Assembly (NCBI GenBank): GCA_020249925.1
Contig: JADCER010000005.1
Coordinates: 62,001-126,000 of the forward strand
DNA length: 64,000 nucleotides
Direction: 5' to 3'
Source: Roseomonas sp.
Lineage (GTDB): Bacteria > Pseudomonadota > Alphaproteobacteria > Acetobacterales > Acetobacteraceae
Shown: piece after piece, positions 52,334-61,153 of the stretch
How positions within the stretch are numbered: the stretch's first letter is position 1
Layout of the letters: each line of letters starts with the position of its first letter
Translations under genes and position numbers: made by a program
The notes under the pieces: generated by a model
Database searches by the model: none
What the model was told of the DNA's origin: nothing
What the model saw: the letters and a program-made list of their open reading frames with translations, nothing else

Positions 52334-52920
52334 ATTCGCCTTCCACCGAATATCGCCGAAAGCCCAAGCTCGGCGCCCAGGAACTTCATGTATTCGCCAA
52401 GCAGCAACCCCCAATTGCGCGGCTGCCAAAAGGCGCCCTCCGCACGGAGGCGGGCAGGCGTTACGGGATGCGCCTGCACACGCAAGCCCGGCATGGTGCG
52501 GCGCAATTCCGTGCGCGCGCGCGGCATGTGATAGCCCGCCGTCACCAGGGTGATCGTTTTTGTGCCGCGCAGGCTTGCCCAGGCAGCGATTTCCACCGCA
52601 TTGCCACGGGTGGACGCCGCGGCATGGCCAAGCTCCACCCGGCCTTGCAGCCTTGCGGGATCAAGCCCTGCCCCGCGCGCCAGATCGGCAAGTCGCGATT
52701 CGGGATGCACGCCGGAGACAAAAAGCCGCGGCGCCAAGCCTTCATCAAGCAGGCGAAAGCCGGTCTCCACACGCTCTGTCCCCCCGGTCAGCACCACAAT
52801 TGCATCGGTGGCGCTGGCATCCGCGGCACCCGCCTGCACGGCGCGCAGGAACCAGATGAAGCCACCCACCCACAAGAGCAGCAGCCCCAAAGCCAGGAAC
52901 ACAAGCCGCCGCAGCTTCAT
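52330..52920 (-). CDS. YdcF/DUF218 family membrane protein
   Basis: A 196-residue protein with an N-terminal membrane segment (about residues 4-24) and a DUF218 domain: DAIVVLTGGTERVETGFRLL (about 39-58), VELGHAAASTRGNAVEIAAW and LVTAGYHMPRARTELRR. Members are linked to envelope carbohydrate metabolism and may bind S-adenosylmethionine; the reaction is not settled. Its ATG overlaps the ftsX stop, and its stop overlaps the plsC start. The start at 52920 begins directly with the membrane anchor (MKLRRLVFLALG). Confidence 0.9.
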   Translation of the reverse strand: MKLRRLVFLALGLLLLWVGGFIWFLRAVQAGAADASATDAIVVLTGGTERVETGFRLLDEGLAPRLFVSGVHPESRLADLARGAGLDPARLQGRVELGHAAASTRGNAVEIAAWASLRGTKTITLVTAGYHMPRARTELRRTMPGLRVQAHPVTPARLRAEGAFWQPRNWGLLLGEYMKFLGAELGLSAIFGGRRI

Positions 52921-53771
52921 GGCAGGCGCCGCAGCCACAATAGAATGCTCGCTATGGTCGCGGCCCAGGCAATCAGCGCGGCCGAGAGCGGGATGGCGGC
53001 AAGGCCCAAAAGCGGCAGGTCCTGCGCGGTAATCTTGGGCAGCATGGGCCCGGCAAGCTGCAACAGCGCCCAAACCACGCCGACCGCCAAGCCCACCCCC
53101 AGAATCGCCCCCAGCAGGGCAAGCCAGGCTGTGCGGCGCGCAAAACGCCCGGCGATATCGCGATCCGCCGCGCCCAGCATATGCAGCACCATCACGGAAT
53201 CCCGCCGCGCCGCGATGCCCGCGCGCACCGCCAGCACCACCACGGAAGCCCCGACAACCGCGACCAGCAGCACTACCATCAAGGCGGCCGCGGAAAGCGC
53301 CCGCGCCACGGCGGCCAGCCGCGCGACAAAAACGCCATGCGCTTCCGTCACGGCACCCGGCACGGCTTCCGCCACCCGATCGCCAATCAGCACCGGGTCG
53401 GCCGCCAGATCGGCCAGACGCAATTCAATCACGCCGGGCAGCGGCAAACCCGCGACATCCCCCAGCCAAGGGCGCAGCAATTCCGCCATCCGGCCAGGGT
53501 CCACCGCCTGCGCTTCGCGCACCGCCGGCAGGGCGCGCAACGCCCCAAGCGCCGCTTCCATGCGCGCTGGCGTCGGGTTTGGGATTTGCACCGTGACGGC
53601 CGCATTGGCGCCTTGCTGCCAGCGCTTGGCCATTTGGCTGACAGCCTCATGCCCGGCCAGCGCACAGGTGGCGAAAAGCGCCATGGCGGCAATCAGCGCC
53701 ACCAGCAGCCGATCCGCCAGCGCGCCGCGCAGGCCAATCGGGTCCCCCCTGCCGCCTGCGTCACGGCGCAT
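52917..53771 (-). CDS. ftsX: FtsX, cell-division ABC transporter permease
   Basis: A 284-residue membrane protein with four expected helices (about 24-42, 163-185, 215-240 and 258-278) and a periplasmic loop between the first two. With FtsE it controls peptidoglycan hydrolases at the septum rather than transporting a solute. The ATG at 53771 lies 11 bases inside the end of ftsE; a TTG one codon earlier is possible. Sequence features such as MVLHMLGAADRDIAGRFARR, after the second helix, are FtsX-like. It is part of ftsE-ftsX-ydcF-plsC. Confidence 0.93.
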   Translation of the reverse strand: MRRDAGGRGDPIGLRGALADRLLVALIAAMALFATCALAGHEAVSQMAKRWQQGANAAVTVQIPNPTPARMEAALGALRALPAVREAQAVDPGRMAELLRPWLGDVAGLPLPGVIELRLADLAADPVLIGDRVAEAVPGAVTEAHGVFVARLAAVARALSAAALMVVLLVAVVGASVVVLAVRAGIAARRDSVMVLHMLGAADRDIAGRFARRTAWLALLGAILGVGLAVGVVWALLQLAGPMLPKITAQDLPLLGLAAIPLSAALIAWAATIASILLWLRRLP

Positions 53772-54435
53772 CAATGACGCGGCCTTCTGACAGGGTGATC
53801 ACACGTGCCGGGTGGCGCGCGGGCAAATCCTCGGAATGCGTTGCGACCACAATCGCGGTGCCAAGCCGGTTCATTTCCACAAACAGCGCAATCAGCCGGC
53901 GGGCTTCGAACACATCCAGCTCCGAGGTCGGTTCATCGGCGATCAGCAGGGCGGGGCGCGTGATGATGGCGCGCGCGATGGCAATGCGCTGCTGTTCGCC
54001 GCCAGAAAGCTCAGCCGGCGCACGCCCTGCCTTTGCCGCAAGGCCGAGCCAATCAAGGATTTCATTGACATCTTGCCTGACGGCGGCTTCTGCCCGGCCG
54101 GCGAGGCGCAGCGGCAGCGCCACATTATCCCAGGCGGATAAATGCGGCAGCAGGCGGAATTCCTGATGCACCACGCCGATCTTGCGCCGAAGGGGCGGGA
54201 GTGCGGCGCGTTCCGCCTGCCCGATATCGGTCCCCAGCACCGAAACCACGCCTCTTGAGGGGCGGATGGCGGCCTGCATCAGCCTGAGGATAGAACTTTT
54301 CCCCGCCCCCGAAGGCCCCAGCAGCCAGGTAAAGCTGCCCTCCCCCAGGGCGAAGGAGATATCGCGCAAGGCCTCCTGCCCCGGGCCGCCCTGGGGTGTT
54401 GGATAGGCCAGCCCGACGCGCCCGAATCTCACCAT
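53761..54435 (-). CDS. ftsE: FtsE, cell-division ABC ATPase
   Basis: A 224-residue ATPase. Walker A is GPSGAGKSS (40-48), the Q-loop HQEFRLLPHLSAWDNVALPL, the signature LSGGEQQRIAIARA, Walker B LLIADEP, and the switch His in VATHSEDL. The D-loop reads SELD in place of the more usual GNLD. It pairs with FtsX, whose gene overlaps by 11 bases. The ATG at 54435 lies 79 bases from the divergent start of the zinc-ribbon gene. Confidence 0.94.
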   Translation of the reverse strand: MVRFGRVGLAYPTPQGGPGQEALRDISFALGEGSFTWLLGPSGAGKSSILRLMQAAIRPSRGVVSVLGTDIGQAERAALPPLRRKIGVVHQEFRLLPHLSAWDNVALPLRLAGRAEAAVRQDVNEILDWLGLAAKAGRAPAELSGGEQQRIAIARAIITRPALLIADEPTSELDVFEARRLIALFVEMNRLGTAIVVATHSEDLPARHPARVITLSEGRVIDAP

Positions 54436-54514
54436 GGGGCTTGTTTCGCATGGCAGGGGCTTCGGGCTCAATCTTTCGCTTGCCGAGAAGCCTTCAGTAA
54501 CGGAAAATAGGCGC

Positions 54515-54940
54515 ATGTTGATCGAATGTCCGAATTGCGCTGCCGGGTATCAGGTGCCCCCGCGTCTGTTGCGCGACCGCTCGCGCCCGCTGCGCTGCGG
54601 CCAATGCGGGATGATGTTCCCCATCCCGGAACCGCCCCTGCCCGCGGAGGAGCCTGCGGCCTTCCGCACGCCTGAACCGCCGCCGCCTTTACCGATGGTG
54701 GAGGAACCACGCCGAGCGCCGACGCCGCTCGCCGAGGAGCCACGACCCGAGCCTATGGCGCCGTCTGATCCCCCGGCCGAGGCGGCGCAAGGGGCATCAT
54801 CGCGCGGGCTGCGTGCGGCCTGGGCGGCTTCCATTGCGCTGCTGATCGGCGGCGGGCTTACCGCCATTATTCAGCGCGATGCGGTGATGGAAGCCTGGCC
54901 GCCGGCGGCGCGGTTGTTTGCGGCGCTGGGCCTGGGGTGA
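54515..54940 (+). CDS. Zinc-ribbon (MJ0042 type) membrane protein
   Basis: A 141-residue protein. An N-terminal zinc ribbon is formed by Cys5, Cys8, Cys28 and Cys31 (ECPNC and RCGQC), the MJ0042 pattern. A Pro/Glu-rich linker follows (about 35-100), then one membrane helix (about 108-126). Proteins of this kind are commonly found divergent from ftsE in alphaproteobacteria. The function is unknown; the arrangement suggests a cytosolic metal-binding head tethered to the membrane. Confidence 0.85.
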   Translation: MLIECPNCAAGYQVPPRLLRDRSRPLRCGQCGMMFPIPEPPLPAEEPAAFRTPEPPPPLPMVEEPRRAPTPLAEEPRPEPMAPSDPPAEAAQGASSRGLRAAWAASIALLIGGGLTAIIQRDAVMEAWPPAARLFAALGLG

Positions 54941-54965
54941 ACGGGATAGGGGGAGGAAGGGCGTA

Positions 54966-55235
54966 ATGACCCGTGAGGAGTTTGAAGCCGAGCTGAAACG
55001 CGATGGCTATGGCGTGTTTTACGGTGGTTTCCGTGCCAATGAAGAAAACCCAGAACATGGCCATGATTGGGATGCAAGGCTGATGGTGATTGGCGGCGAG
55101 ATTACCATCACGCGCGATGGCAAGGCGGAGACCTTTCGCCAGGGTGATATCTGCGCCGTGCCGGCGAATTACCCGCATGCTGAGGAGGTCGGCCCACAGG
55201 GTGTGGCGCTGATTGCGGGGCGGAAGGCGGTTTGA
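54966..55235 (+). CDS. Small cupin-domain protein
   Basis: An 89-residue single-domain protein. The cupin core has HGHDWDARLMVIGGEITITRD (about 31-51) and FRQGDICAVPANYPHAEEVG (about 57-76), with candidate metal-binding His31, His33 and His71. A strong GGAGGAAGGG site precedes the ATG at 54966. It follows the zinc-ribbon gene after 25 bases on the same strand. The function is unknown; small cupins of this type bind a metal and a small ligand or act as sensors. Confidence 0.85.
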   Translation: MTREEFEAELKRDGYGVFYGGFRANEENPEHGHDWDARLMVIGGEITITRDGKAETFRQGDICAVPANYPHAEEVGPQGVALIAGRKAV

Positions 55236-55469
55236 GGGGCTAATCCCTGCGCTGGCGGGGCTTGGCGGCGGCCGCTCAGTACAAGGCGAGGGTTTCCATC
55301 AGGCGCTTTTCGATTGCCCCTGATGGGTTCCGGCGGAGAATAGCGATTGCCAATCACGCCCTGTGCCGGATGATTGCGTGAGTTTCCCAGCAGGCCTTCA
55401 TAGCCGCTGGGCAAAACCGTGCCGATGATGTTGAGGCCACGGACATAAAGCCTGGCGCCGACTTGTGAG
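55236..55469 (-). other. Possible coding remnant cut by a palindromic element
   Basis: The minus strand holds an open frame from about 55469 to 55236 with protein-like composition (YVRGLNIIGTVLPSGYEGLL and GVIGNRYSPPEPIRG). It has no start of its own and its upstream end runs into the repeat at 55470-55574. No family is recognised. It may be the tail of a gene disrupted by the element, or chance. Confidence 0.3.
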
Positions 55470-55574
55470 TGGAGCAGATCGCGTTCAGATGGATTCATCT
55501 GAACGGGTGAAGATGCTCCAAAAACAACGGCGTAGAGCGTATTGCGTGAACCCACGTGAATGCAACATGTTCCA
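55470..55574. repeat. 105-bp double-hairpin palindromic element (copy B)
   Basis: It is a diverged copy of the element at 42591-42694, with most positions identical. Shared blocks include CGTTCAGATGGA, GGTGAAGATGCTC or GTGTGAAGATGCTC, AAAAACAA and TTGCGTGAACCCA. Hairpin 1 is CGTTCAGATG/CATCTGAACG with outer GGAGCA/TGCTCC. Hairpin 2 keeps TTGCGT/ATGCAA only roughly. The terminal TA seen in the other copies has become TG...CA. Confidence 0.8.
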
Positions 55575-55884
55575 GTCCGTCCGGATGCCGCCAGATGCTT
55601 TCTGGTCTTGTCCCAACAGAAAGGCGCAGGACAGCAAAACAGTCAAAACCGCCTTCCATCATGACCCCAGGGCGGATCAATCCCCGCGCCCCCGAAAAGG
55701 CATTCATTGCCGGGGCTGCATAGCCCCCGAAAAAAAACAGGGCAACTGAACGCGAAACGGCAGATTTGGCCCCTGCTTTGTACCAAACATCACAGAGTTC
55801 TTGCCCCCGCTGTGCTCAAACCCTCCTGACGGGTGTGGACCCGCCGAGTTTTGATGACGTTTTTTGGCCGCGGGAGGTGTCTTG
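55575..55884. other. Gene-poor leader region of the orphan regulator
   Basis: About 310 bases with no supported gene. GGGGCT/AGCCCC forms a hairpin near 55717-55732, followed on the plus strand by eight A residues. That is the wrong polarity for a plus-strand terminator. Confidence 0.5.
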
Positions 55885-56838
55885 ATGCGTATTTTGCAAC
55901 GGGAGGAAGGCGAGGCATCTGTTACCGGAAGCCCCAATCTTCACTTTTTTCCGCAAAGCCGTTCATTGCGGATTTCCATCCTTGGCGAGCAACGCGCCCT
56001 GGTCGCGGATTTGGGGTCTTATCTTGAACAGCACCATCTGGCGGTTAGCCATTGTGCCACGTTCGGCGAATTGCTTTCAGGCCTTGAAGCACATGAATAT
56101 TCACTGCGACCTGATATTGTGATCCTGCAGGTGGGGAGCATGCTGAACAGCGCGCTGGGCTACCTGCACCAGATACGCGGGCGGTCTGATGTGTTCTGCA
56201 TCGTGCTTGGCATGGATAATGATGAAGCAGCCAGGGTGGCGCTGCTTGAAGCGGGATGCGATGCATGCATGGTGATCCCAACCAGCCCAAGGGAAATCCT
56301 GGCGCGTATTCGCGCTGCGCTGCGCCGCGGGCTTCCTGATTCGCGTTTGGGACGCTCCCCACAACCGGAGACGCAAACCTACCCATCAGCATCAGGCTTG
56401 CCTTCACGCATGGTCGAATTGGGGCTTGGCTGGAAGCTGTGCCTGACGCGCCGTGAGATCTATCGCCCGGATGGTACAAGCTGCTCGGCAACCACGGCAG
56501 AATTTGACCTGCTCGCCTGCCTTGTAAGGCAGCCCGGTGTGCCTGTCAGCCGCGAGCAGATATCGCAGGCAGTCTATCGGCGCAGTTGTCGCGCTGAAGA
56601 TCGATCGGTGGATAACCTGGTTGTACGGCTTCGCCGCAAGCTTGAACTGGACCCGAGACAACCAGAAGCGCTGCGATCCATCCGCCTGATCGGCTATATG
56701 TTCGTTGGCTTTCAAGCAGCCCCGCAGGCCAGTGAGCCGAGACTTAGCCCCCCGCACACCAGAAAAGAGCTTGGACATATGGCCAATTTGGCCCATGTGG
56801 AGGGGGCCAGGTTTCAGATGACAGCACCCGGTCTCTAA
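55885..56838 (+). CDS. Orphan winged-helix regulator with degenerate receiver domain
   Basis: A 317-residue protein with OmpR/PhoB architecture. The receiver-like domain (about 28-148) lacks the phosphorylation site: the acidic pair reads GEQ (34-36), the acceptor position is Gln82 in PDIVILQVG, and the conserved Lys region reads VIPTSPREI. The winged helix (about 178-275) is well preserved (TTAEFDLLACLVRQPGVPVS and SVDNLVVRLRRKLELDP then RLIGYMFVG). A 40-residue tail follows. The ATG at 55885 has GGGAGG 8 bases upstream. No kinase gene is nearby. It must be controlled by something other than phosphorylation. Confidence 0.9.
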   Translation: MRILQREEGEASVTGSPNLHFFPQSRSLRISILGEQRALVADLGSYLEQHHLAVSHCATFGELLSGLEAHEYSLRPDIVILQVGSMLNSALGYLHQIRGRSDVFCIVLGMDNDEAARVALLEAGCDACMVIPTSPREILARIRAALRRGLPDSRLGRSPQPETQTYPSASGLPSRMVELGLGWKLCLTRREIYRPDGTSCSATTAEFDLLACLVRQPGVPVSREQISQAVYRRSCRAEDRSVDNLVVRLRRKLELDPRQPEALRSIRLIGYMFVGFQAAPQASEPRLSPPHTRKELGHMANLAHVEGARFQMTAPGL

Positions 56839-57366
56839 CGCTTACAAGCTTCGCTGGGTACGCGCGTCTGTCTGATCCATTTTGCCGCGCCGTATCGCTT
56901 GCCCCATTCCTGAGGATAGGGGGTGGGTTGTCTGCCTGAGGGTCTGTACGCTCCACTCGGGCAGCATCAAGCGCTCGACAAAAACCAGGAACAGATGGGC
57001 TTCACCCTATGGTTGGAAGGGTGGGCAGTGGTATCGGCATTCTCGCGCAGATCAGCCTCGGCGCAAGTAGGTGCAGCTTTTGGCCGCGCGTTCCATTTCC
57101 TGCGATCACCGATGAATAATGCCGCTCGACGTGGTGCGAGACTTATGCGCCGCGGGAACACAGGAACTCTTTTCAGACTCTTGCCAAGATTTTCAAATGG
57201 TGGCTAGCCTGATCATCCAGGCGTGATCATCACGCAAGACTTTGCCCAATTCGAATGAGTGGGGATTCATCCAAGCCCCAGCAGGGCAGTGAAACGGCGC
57301 AAAGCCACCAAATGGCCCTGAGAGAATTCTTTCAGTGCCGCGTTATTCTGGAGGAGACCAGGCCAC
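56839..57366. other. Intergenic region upstream of the aldolase gene
   Basis: About 530 bases with no convincing gene, RNA or IS remnant on either strand. The one ordered feature is a direct repeat at 57210-57231, listed separately. Confidence 0.5.
57210..57231. promoter_or_regulatory. Direct repeat of TGATCATC, possible operator
   Basis: TGATCATC occurs at 57210-57217 and again at 57224-57231, 14 bases apart start to start. Each contains the palindrome TGATCA. It lies about 135 bases upstream of the aldolase ATG. A regulator-binding role is inference. Confidence 0.35.
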
Positions 57367-58116
57367 ATGAATGCCATCAAGCAAACCATAAAATCAGGCA
57401 AAACCGCCATCGGCACGACAGCGGGGCCGAATATTGATGTCTCGGTGCTGGCTGATGCCGGCTTTGATTTCATCCTGTTCGATACGCAGCACTCGCCTTA
57501 TGAAATCAAGCAGCTTGCGCCTTCCATCCAGGCAATGCGCGGCAAGAAGGCCGCCCCCTTGGTGCGCGTTGCTGCAAATCAGGCGGATCAGATCTGCTTC
57601 GCCTTGGATGCGGGTGCGCGTGGCATCATCGCCCCCATGATCAATACGCGCGCCGAGGCTGAGGCCATGGTGCGATCCTGCCGCTACTACCCCGAGGGCA
57701 ATCGCAGCAATGCCGGCGTACGCGGTGAATGGGGCGAATTCCCGAAATACCGCGACTATATGGATACGGTGAACAAGGAATTGGTCATTGTGCCGATGAT
57801 CGAAACCAGGCAGGCGCTGGAAAATCTGGATGCCATCGCATCCGTCCCCGGTGTGGATGTGTTGCTGATCGGGCCTTCCGATCTTTCCATTGAATTGGAT
57901 GTGCCGCTGGATTACGCCTGCGATACCTATCAGCGCGCGCTTGATAAGATTGCCGCAGCCGCCGCCAAGCATGGCATTGCGGCCGGCATGTATTTCATCC
58001 CGCCCGGCATGGAGCCGAATTTCTTCGTGGATAAGGGCTTCAAATTCTTCACCATGCCTTGGGGCCCCTGGGCCACTACGGGCATTCAGAACGCCATCGC
58101 CGGGATCAAGCGCTGA
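57367..58116 (+). CDS. HpcH/HpaI family class II aldolase
   Basis: A 249-residue metal-dependent aldolase of 2-oxo acids, acting in the cytosol. Family residues are visible: FDTQHSPYE (His42 as general base), Arg67 in PLVRVAA, the metal ligands Glu146 (PMIETR) and Asp172 (IGPSDLS). Members split 4-hydroxy-2-oxo acids such as those from aromatic or sugar-acid breakdown into pyruvate and an aldehyde. A GGAGGAG stands about 9-15 bases before the ATG. The convergent dpp operon ends 34 bases downstream. The substrate is not predictable. Confidence 0.94.
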   Translation: MNAIKQTIKSGKTAIGTTAGPNIDVSVLADAGFDFILFDTQHSPYEIKQLAPSIQAMRGKKAAPLVRVAANQADQICFALDAGARGIIAPMINTRAEAEAMVRSCRYYPEGNRSNAGVRGEWGEFPKYRDYMDTVNKELVIVPMIETRQALENLDAIASVPGVDVLLIGPSDLSIELDVPLDYACDTYQRALDKIAAAAAKHGIAAGMYFIPPGMEPNFFVDKGFKFFTMPWGPWATTGIQNAIAGIKR

Positions 58117-58122
58117 AAGCTA

Positions 58123-58149
58123 CGCCTGATCCGTTTTGCAGGTCAGGCG
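58123..58149. terminator. Hairpin between aldolase and dpp operon
   Basis: CGCCTGA (58123-58129) pairs with TCAGGCG (58143-58149) in a 7-bp stem, directly beside the convergent stop at 58150. It can serve both strands; T-tracts are poor. Confidence 0.45.
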
Positions 58150-59178
58150 CTACGCGATCTTCAAATCACTCGCCAAATGGAACAGGCAATCCCCGCGCTT
58201 GGTGCGCGCGGGGATGCGCTGGCACATGACTATGCCCGCGGCCTTGAAGGTGATTTCCACCGGCGGCAACCACGGTGTTTCGGTGAAATGAATGCGCGCG
58301 GCGGGCGTGCCGATGGCAACCGTATCGCCCAATTGGACCAGCGGTTCAAACACGCCATTCTCCGGCGCATAAACGTAATAATCCTGCCCGCGCACATCCA
58401 AGAACCGGGTGGGGGAGGGCGGTTCGACCCAGTCCGTTTGCGGCAGAATGCCAAGATGCACCAGCACATTGCGCACACCCCGCTCGGCAATCGCGAGGCC
58501 GGCGGGATTGACCGTACCTGAGCCGCCCAATTCGCTGCCAAGCGCAATCTTGCCGCGCCGTTCCGCCCCACTACCGAGCGTCTGATTGCCGCCCTGGCCT
58601 TGCGCGCCGCCCTGAATATAGGTGAAGGGCGCCCCAAAGGCGCGGAGCGCTGCCAATTGCTTTTGATACAGCGCGGGATCATTGGATTGTGTCGCCAGCG
58701 CGCAGGGCACGTAATTCAGCGATGACCCGCCCGAGTGTAAATCCATCACAAAATCCGCAAGCGGGATCAATTCACTGTCAATGTAATGCGCGATTTGCCG
58801 CGTGACCGTGCCATCCGGATCGCCCGGAAAAATACGGTTCAGGTTCAAATCATCAATCGGCGACACGCGCCGCCCCACTAGGGCCGCCGGATAATTTGCC
58901 ATGGTCAGGATGATGACACGCCCCTTGATGCGCGCGGGGTCAAGCGACTTTGCCAGATTGGTCAGCGCCACCTGGCCTTCATACTCATCGCCATGATTGC
59001 CGGAGGTGAAAAGCGCAGTGGGCCCTTCGCCATTCTTCACCACCACAATGGGAATAGGCAGGAAGCCATAGGCGCTGTCATGGGTTGAATGGAACAGGCG
59101 GATGAAGCCTGTCTGCTTGCCATCCTTGTTGAAATCAACTTCGGAAACCAGGCGCGATTTGCGCGGCGCATCAGCCAT
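58150..59178 (-). CDS. Succinylglutamate desuccinylase/aspartoacylase family hydrolase
   Basis: A 342-residue zinc hydrolase. Ligands are His62 and Glu65 in TSGNHGDEYEG and His148 in DLHSGG. The family removes an acyl group from N-acyl amino acids (succinylglutamate, acetylaspartate). The ATG at 59178 has AGGAAG 7 bases upstream. The gene follows dppF after 14 bases and is the last of a peptide-transporter operon, so it probably acts on the imported compound, which would then be an N-acylated amino acid or peptide. That coupling is inference. Confidence 0.92.
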   Translation of the reverse strand: MADAPRKSRLVSEVDFNKDGKQTGFIRLFHSTHDSAYGFLPIPIVVVKNGEGPTALFTSGNHGDEYEGQVALTNLAKSLDPARIKGRVIILTMANYPAALVGRRVSPIDDLNLNRIFPGDPDGTVTRQIAHYIDSELIPLADFVMDLHSGGSSLNYVPCALATQSNDPALYQKQLAALRAFGAPFTYIQGGAQGQGGNQTLGSGAERRGKIALGSELGGSGTVNPAGLAIAERGVRNVLVHLGILPQTDWVEPPSPTRFLDVRGQDYYVYAPENGVFEPLVQLGDTVAIGTPAARIHFTETPWLPPVEITFKAAGIVMCQRIPARTKRGDCLFHLASDLKIA

Positions 59179-59192
59179 GGCGTTCTTCCTAT

Positions 59193-60179
59193 TCAGGCTT
59201 GGGTCATCAAATGGCAGGCCACCTGATGGCCGGCCTGCGTCTCGGTAAGCGGTGGCGCCACTTCCTTGCATATCGGCATCACATGCGGGCAACGCGTATG
59301 GAAGCGGCAGCCGGAAGGCGGGTTGAGGGCGCTTGGAATATCGCCAACGATGTTCTCCCGTTTGCCGCGTGACCGGCGTGACGGATGCGGCGCCGGCACG
59401 GCGGCGATCAGTGCCCGCGTGTAAGGATGCTGCGGATCATTATAGATCACGCGCTTTTCGGCCACTTCCACGATCTTGCCGAGATACATGACCGCAACCC
59501 GGTCTGAGATATGCCGCACCACCGAAAGATCATGCGCGATGAACAAATAGGTCAGCCCCATATCGCGCTGCAAATCCTGCAGCAGATTGACGATTTGCGC
59601 CTGGACCGAAACATCAAGCGCCGAGACAGCCTCATCACAGACAACAAAGCGCGGTTGCAGGACCAGCGCGCGGGCAATGCCAATGCGCTGGCGCTGACCG
59701 CCGGAGAATTCATGCGGAAAGCGATCCAGCGCACGGCGCGGCAGGCCGACGCGATCGAGCATTGCAGTGACCTGTTGGCGTCGCTCCACGCTGGATTTGG
59801 TGCCATGGATCACGAGCGGTTCGGCGATAATATCCTCGACCGCCATGCGCGGATTGAGCGCGCCGTAAGGGTCCTGGAAAATGATCTGCATGGAACGGCG
59901 AAATTGGCGCATCGCCGCTCGGCCAAGCCCGGTGATTTCCTGCCCCTGAAAGCGAATGCTGCCCGCGGTCGGGTCCAGCAGCCGGATCAGCAGCCGCCCA
60001 AGGGTGGATTTGCCGCAGCCTGATTCGCCAACCAGCCCCAGCGTTTCGCCGGGCATGATGCTGAGCGCGACATCATCCACCGCGCGCAGCTTGCTCGGCC
60101 GGCCGCCACGAAAAATGCCGCCGCCGCCCACATCGAAATGCTTGGCGAGGTTTTGGGCGCTGATCAGGGCTTCGGTCAT
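59193..60179 (-). CDS. Dipeptide/oligopeptide ABC transporter ATPase, DppF type
   Basis: A 328-residue ATPase. Walker A is [17 protein letters not shown], the signature [15 protein letters not shown], Walker [15 protein letters not shown]. The C-terminal oligopeptide domain has the Cys-rich end [15 protein letters not shown]. The ATG at 60179 overlaps the dppD stop (ATGA). It powers inner-membrane import with the paired ATPase DppD and the permeases DppB and DppC. Confidence 0.95.
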   Translation of the reverse strand: MTEALISAQNLAKHFDVGGGGIFRGGRPSKLRAVDDVALSIMPGETLGLVGESGCGKSTLGRLLIRLLDPTAGSIRFQGQEITGLGRAAMRQFRRSMQIIFQDPYGALNPRMAVEDIIAEPLVIHGTKSSVERRQQVTAMLDRVGLPRRALDRFPHEFSGGQRQRIGIARALVLQPRFVVCDEAVSALDVSVQAQIVNLLQDLQRDMGLTYLFIAHDLSVVRHISDRVAVMYLGKIVEVAEKRVIYNDPQHPYTRALIAAVPAPHPSRRSRGKRENIVGDIPSALNPPSGCRFHTRCPHVMPICKEVAPPLTETQAGHQVACHLMTQA

Positions 60180-61153
60180 GGCGCGGCCAATTCCTTGGCG
60201 CGCAGGCAGGCCGCCCAATGATCCGCTTCTTCCAGGATCAGCGGCGGCAGCGCCTCACTGCAAGAAGGCAGCGCATGGCGGCAACGTACACTATAGCGGC
60301 AACCTGGCGGGCGGCGTGCCGGGTCGGGCAGGGTGCCGGGAATGGCAATCAGCCGCGCGCGGTCTTCGGTGATGGAAGGCACGCATTCCAGCAAGCCGCG
60401 CGTATAGGGATGCACCGGGTGGTCGAAGATGCGCGCGACGGGCGCTTCTTCAATGACGCGCCCGGCATACATCACCAGTACGCGATCGGCGGTTTCCGCA
60501 ATCACGCCCATGTTATGCGTGATGATCATGATCGCCATGCGGAATTCATCGCGCAAATCCATCAGCAGATCGAGGATTTGCGCCTGAATGGTCACATCCA
60601 GCGCCGTGGTGGGTTCATCGGCAATCAGGAGTTTTGGGTTGCAGGCAAGCGCAATCGCGATCATCACGCGCTGGCGCTGCCCGCCTGACATCTGATGCGG
60701 GTAATCATCCAAGCGCCGCGCGGCTGAGGGAATGCCCACCTTGTCCAGCATATCAATCGCGCGTTTGCGCAAGGTCGCAGTGGGCAGGTTTTCATGCGCC
60801 TTGATGGTTTCCATGATCTGATCGCCGATGGAAAACACCGGGTTCAGCGATGTCATGGGTTCCTGGAAAATCATCGCAATCCCGGGGCCGCGGATGCGCT
60901 GCATCTCTCGTGATGAAAGCTTCGTCAGTTCCTGCCCCTGAAACTTGACGCTGCCGGCCGCGATGCGCGCGGGCGGCGTGGGCAGCAGCCCCATGATGGT
61001 GAGCGCCGTGACACTTTTGCCGCTGCCGCTCTCGCCGACAATACCCAGGATCTCACCTTCCTTGAGGGAGAAGGAAGCATCCTCGATCGCGGTGATTTCG
61101 CCGCGCCCGGTCATGAAGGCCGTGGTCAGCCCCTGCACATCAAGCAAAGTCAC
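60176..61153 (-). CDS. Dipeptide/oligopeptide ABC transporter ATPase, DppD type
   Basis: A 325-residue ATPase. Walker A is [19 protein letters not shown], the signature [15 protein letters not shown], Walker [15 protein letters not shown]. The C-terminal oligopeptide segment is [15 protein letters not shown]. The start is ATG 61153, which overlaps the dppC stop by 4 bases. It forms the ATPase heterodimer with the next gene's product. Confidence 0.95.
   Translation of the reverse strand: MTLLDVQGLTTAFMTGRGEITAIEDASFSLKEGEILGIVGESGSGKSVTALTIMGLLPTPPARIAAGSVKFQGQELTKLSSREMQRIRGPGIAMIFQEPMTSLNPVFSIGDQIMETIKAHENLPTATLRKRAIDMLDKVGIPSAARRLDDYPHQMSGGQRQRVMIAIALACNPKLLIADEPTTALDVTIQAQILDLLMDLRDEFRMAIMIITHNMGVIAETADRVLVMYAGRVIEEAPVARIFDHPVHPYTRGLLECVPSITEDRARLIAIPGTLPDPARRPPGCRYSVRCRHALPSCSEALPPLILEEADHWAACLRAKELAAP

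Noticed and set aside
56839-57366. Possible IS remnant upstream of the aldolase
   Set aside because: Neither strand gives transposase-like motifs, and no terminal inverted repeats were found.
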